64,000 bases of DNA from Sphingomonas sp. Root710. GTDB lineage: Bacteria > Pseudomonadota > Alphaproteobacteria > Sphingomonadales > Sphingomonadaceae. Below, one piece after another: positions 61,934-64,000 of this stretch (the first letter of the stretch is position 1; each line of letters opens with the position of its first letter). Position numbers and translations under genes: made by a program. The notes beneath the pieces were generated by a model, which saw only the letters and a program-made list of their open reading frames with translations, searched no databases and was not told where the DNA came from. The stretch lies in NCBI RefSeq assembly GCF_001429065.1, contig NZ_LMIB01000012.1, positions 310,001 through 374,000 on the forward strand, in the 5' to 3' direction.

Positions 61934-63496
61934 TCAGGCCAGGATACTGATCTGGATTTCGAACCGGCCGGCGTCGAGGTCCTGCGTCAGCGGCGACCGG
62001 AACTGACGCGCAATGCCGGTGACCACGCGATCGAAGCGGCCGATACCGGGATAGTCGCCCAGCGTGTCGCCGACGAGGCCCACCGTTTCGATTCGCAGCG
62101 TCGCGCGTTCGGGCTCCCCGGTCGCTTCCAGCGAGATCAGTACCGACCCTTGCGGGTTGCAGTGCATCAGCAACTCGACAACCTCGGTGATCAGGAACGC
62201 CACCGGGACCGCGACGTCCTGCGTCACGTTGACGTCGATCATGTTGAGCGCGATCGGCATGCCTGCGGCGGAGGCGGGTGCCGAGGCACGCAGCGAGGCC
62301 GCCAATTCCCCGGCCAGCGCGCGCATCGACACGCCGCGATTCTCCTCGAGCTCGGCATAGTGGTTGCGGTGGACCACCGCGAGCGCATCCACCCGCCGCT
62401 GGATTGCGCCATAGGCGTCGGCCACCGCCCCTTCCGCGCCGCGCGCATGGAGGTTGATCAGGCTGGAAACGACTTGAAGGTTGTTCTTGACCCGGTGATG
62501 GACCTCGCGCGTCAGCTTGGTCTGGCGGGCAAGCCCTTCCTCCAGTTCGCGTTCATGCTGATAGATGCGCGTCGACACCGCCGCGAAACTGTCCGTCAGA
62601 TCGCGTATCTCGTGGCTGGGCGTCGTCATCCGGGGCAGCAGCAACGGCCCGCCGGCCCCCTGCCAGGCATCGATCGACTGCTTCAGCTGCGCCAGCGGAA
62701 AGAGCAGCAGCCGGTTGACGATGAACCAGCCGGTGAACGCCGCCGCCGCCCACATCAGGATCGGCAGCATCACCAGCAGCATGGTGCGCGCCCGCGCCGG
62801 AGCCAGCCGATATTCGGCGATGATCGCCAGCCGGCCATCGCCGACCGGCTGCGACAGCCGCAGCAGTTCGTCGCGGTCGTTGTTCGGCAAGCGGCGGTCG
62901 ATCAGGATGACTTCGGACTGCCCTTGGCGCAGCGAGAGACGCGTTAGCGGCAGCCCTTCCTTGCGCTGGCCGCCGAGCGCAATGGCGCGAACCGGAATAT
63001 CGGCCTCGGCGCGAAGGCTCGCATCGCCGCGCGCGGACGTGAAGCGGAAGCGCCGGCCCTCGGGATCGAGCCAGACATGGTCGACGCTGGGATCGGAGGC
63101 CGCGATCGACGGGATCGACGGACCCCAGGACTGGCAGAGCTTGCGTCCTTCGCGATCGAACAGTGCGGTCGGCGGCCGCCCGCTGGGATTGAGCCGGGCC
63201 TGCCGCGCCAGCGCGGTGCACAGATCGTCGGCCGGCTGGGTACTAACGACCGGTGAGCGGACGGCGTCGAGGCCCACATTGACGACGGCGTCGGCCTGCG
63301 CCGCATACATGGCGGTGGTTATCTGCGCCGCCGTCTCGCGCTCGGCGGAGGCTGACCGCGCCATGTCCAGCGAGGTCAATAGCGCGATGAATCCGAGCGG
63401 CAGCATCGCGGCCGACAGAATCAGAAGCATCTTGGTACCGGTCGAGAGCCGGGCGAAAAGGATCTTTGCCGGCCAATTCTTCACGACAGGATTCAT
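61934..63496 (-). CDS. phyP: PhyP-like sensor histidine kinase with degenerate ATPase domain
   Basis: This 520-aa membrane protein has a first membrane helix (about 23-45), a periplasmic sensor part (about 46-245), a second helix (about 247-268), a HAMP-like linker and a HisKA_2 dimerisation domain. The phospho-acceptor motif is EVHHRVKNNLQVVSSLINLH (about 343-362). The ATP-binding domain lacks the usual N-box asparagine: TEVVELLMHCNP replaces the ELVTNAxKHA-type sequence, and the G-boxes are not clear. In Sphingomonas a related protein, PhyP, encoded at the PhyR locus, negatively controls PhyR, probably as a phosphatase. The location beside nepR supports this identity. Confidence 0.75.
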   Translation of the reverse strand: MNPVVKNWPAKILFARLSTGTKMLLILSAAMLPLGFIALLTSLDMARSASAERETAAQITTAMYAAQADAVVNVGLDAVRSPVVSTQPADDLCTALARQARLNPSGRPPTALFDREGRKLCQSWGPSIPSIAASDPSVDHVWLDPEGRRFRFTSARGDASLRAEADIPVRAIALGGQRKEGLPLTRLSLRQGQSEVILIDRRLPNNDRDELLRLSQPVGDGRLAIIAEYRLAPARARTMLLVMLPILMWAAAAFTGWFIVNRLLLFPLAQLKQSIDAWQGAGGPLLLPRMTTPSHEIRDLTDSFAAVSTRIYQHERELEEGLARQTKLTREVHHRVKNNLQVVSSLINLHARGAEGAVADAYGAIQRRVDALAVVHRNHYAELEENRGVSMRALAGELAASLRASAPASAAGMPIALNMIDVNVTQDVAVPVAFLITEVVELLMHCNPQGSVLISLEATGEPERATLRIETVGLVGDTLGDYPGIGRFDRVVTGIARQFRSPLTQDLDAGRFEIQISILA

Positions 63497-63562
63497 CCGC
63501 CGGCAGCGTCGTGCCTGAGCCGCCAGGCCATCCAGGGGGTAGGCATCACCACCCGCATGGCC

Positions 63563-63772
63563 TCAGTCCAGCTTGCTCAGCAAATCCAAAAATTCGTCGG
63601 GAACGGCTTCGTCGACGGTCTGCGAATAGACCGAACGCAGCGCAGCGCCCACGCTCGCGTCACGCGCCGCCTCGCCGCGCTTACGCTTGGCAGGCTTGCT
63701 GCCCCCGCCGTCGTTCGCCGGTGCCTGCATCTGATCTTTTTGTGCCAACCGGCCCGCGCCCCTGAAATTCAT
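63563..63772 (-). CDS. nepR: Anti-sigma factor NepR
   Basis: NepR binds sigma-EcfG and keeps the general stress response off until phosphorylated PhyR removes it. The 69-aa protein has a disordered basic start and the conserved C-terminal core VGAALRSVYSQTVDEAVPDE followed by FLDLLSKLD, which are the two helices that clamp the sigma factor. ATG 63772 is chosen; a TTG at 63784 would add four residues. The sigma factor gene itself does not follow; the PhyP-like gene lies 66 nt downstream. phyR and ecfG are probably just outside the window. Confidence 0.9.
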   Translation of the reverse strand: MNFRGAGRLAQKDQMQAPANDGGGSKPAKRKRGEAARDASVGAALRSVYSQTVDEAVPDEFLDLLSKLD

Positions 63773-63885
63773 GTCGTTGCCCAACGCTCCTCAGCAAAAC
63801 GGCCCTGGCAGGCGCCGCTCTCCCTGGATCGATCCGGATACGTACCATTTTTCGACTTTCGATAAAATGCACGCATCGGGGATGA

Positions 63886-63910
63886 AACAAAAAACTCCCC
63901 CGATGGTTCC
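63886..63910 (-). promoter_or_regulatory. Probable sigma-EcfG promoter of nepR
   Basis: On the minus strand GGAAC (63910-63906) is followed after 16 nt by TGTT (63889-63886). This agrees with GGAAC-N16-CGTT except at the first base of the second element. It is about 110 nt upstream of nepR and would give the autoregulation known for this system. Confidence 0.5.
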
Positions 63911-64000
63911 ATCATCGTGAATGTCTCTTTTCACACATATCATTACCGGAAGCTTCGGGTGGCTTCCGCGACACGGGCGGGGCTGCTATCTGCGCTCTCT

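Noticed and set aside
1-64000. tRNA or rRNA genes, replication origin, prophage
   Set aside because: No cloverleaf-like GGTTCGA arms, no rRNA stretches, no cluster of DnaA boxes and no phage structural genes were recognised. The two DnaA boxes are 17 kb apart.

Overview
The window is high-GC DNA from an alphaproteobacterium, almost certainly of the order Sphingomonadales. The evidence is an alphaproteobacterial division and cell wall (dcw) cluster with meso-DAP-type MurE, Kdo genes, a NepR anti-sigma factor beside a PhyP-like sensor protein, sigma-EcfG promoters and an alphaproteobacterial LexA box. The genus cannot be fixed from the sequence. No tRNA, rRNA or CRISPR array was seen.

Region 1 (1-7266, minus strand) is a surface polysaccharide operon. 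Read from 7266 downwards it encodes a hexapeptide acyltransferase, an AT-rich Wzy-like polymerase, two glycosyltransferases, Gmd and Fcl for GDP-L-fucose, and an N-acetyl sugar amidotransferase cut by the window edge. Region 2 (7267-12200) is loose accessory DNA. It holds a CAP-domain protein, a GrlR-like protein, a trypsin-like protease, a GlxA-type regulator, a frameshifted fumarylacetoacetate hydrolase remnant and short dispersed repeats.

Region 3 (12199-14671) is an intact IS1595-family transposon of 2457 bp. It has perfect 21-bp inverted ends and a perfect 8-bp target duplication (TTTTTCCG). Besides the transposase it carries a HEPN-type protein with an RNxxxH motif, a 39-aa protein, a 58-aa protein and a Cas2/SinR-like protein. 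It sits next to a LexA box.

Region 4 (14836-30672) carries a GGDEF-EAL-PilZ protein, a metallophosphoesterase, a glycan locus (FkbM methyltransferase, two related methyltransferase-like proteins, kdsD, kdsB, a phytanoyl-CoA dioxygenase), an SLC13 transporter and single housekeeping genes ending in cysK.

Region 5 (31018-49736) is the complete dcw cluster: mraZ, rsmH, ftsL, ftsI, murE, murF, mraY, murD, ftsW, murG, murC, a 66-aa gene, murB, ddl, ftsQ, ftsA, ftsZ. Most neighbours overlap by four bases, so translation is probably coupled. DnaA-box matches lie before mraZ and before ftsZ, and a strong hairpin follows ftsZ. Region 6 (49847-61177) continues with two SPOR proteins, a dGTPase-like protein, an M28 peptidase, argS, nagZ, scpA, scpB and tatABC.

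Region 7 (61223-64000, minus strand) is part of the general stress response locus: nepR, a degenerate PhyP-like histidine kinase and two entericidin-like lipoproteins. Downstream of the kinase, a perfect sigma-EcfG promoter (GGAAC-N16-CGTT) precedes two hairpins with C8 and C7 loops and a U-rich tail. This looks like an undescribed stress-induced small RNA of about 100 nt. With the cargo transposon, it is the most interesting part of the window.
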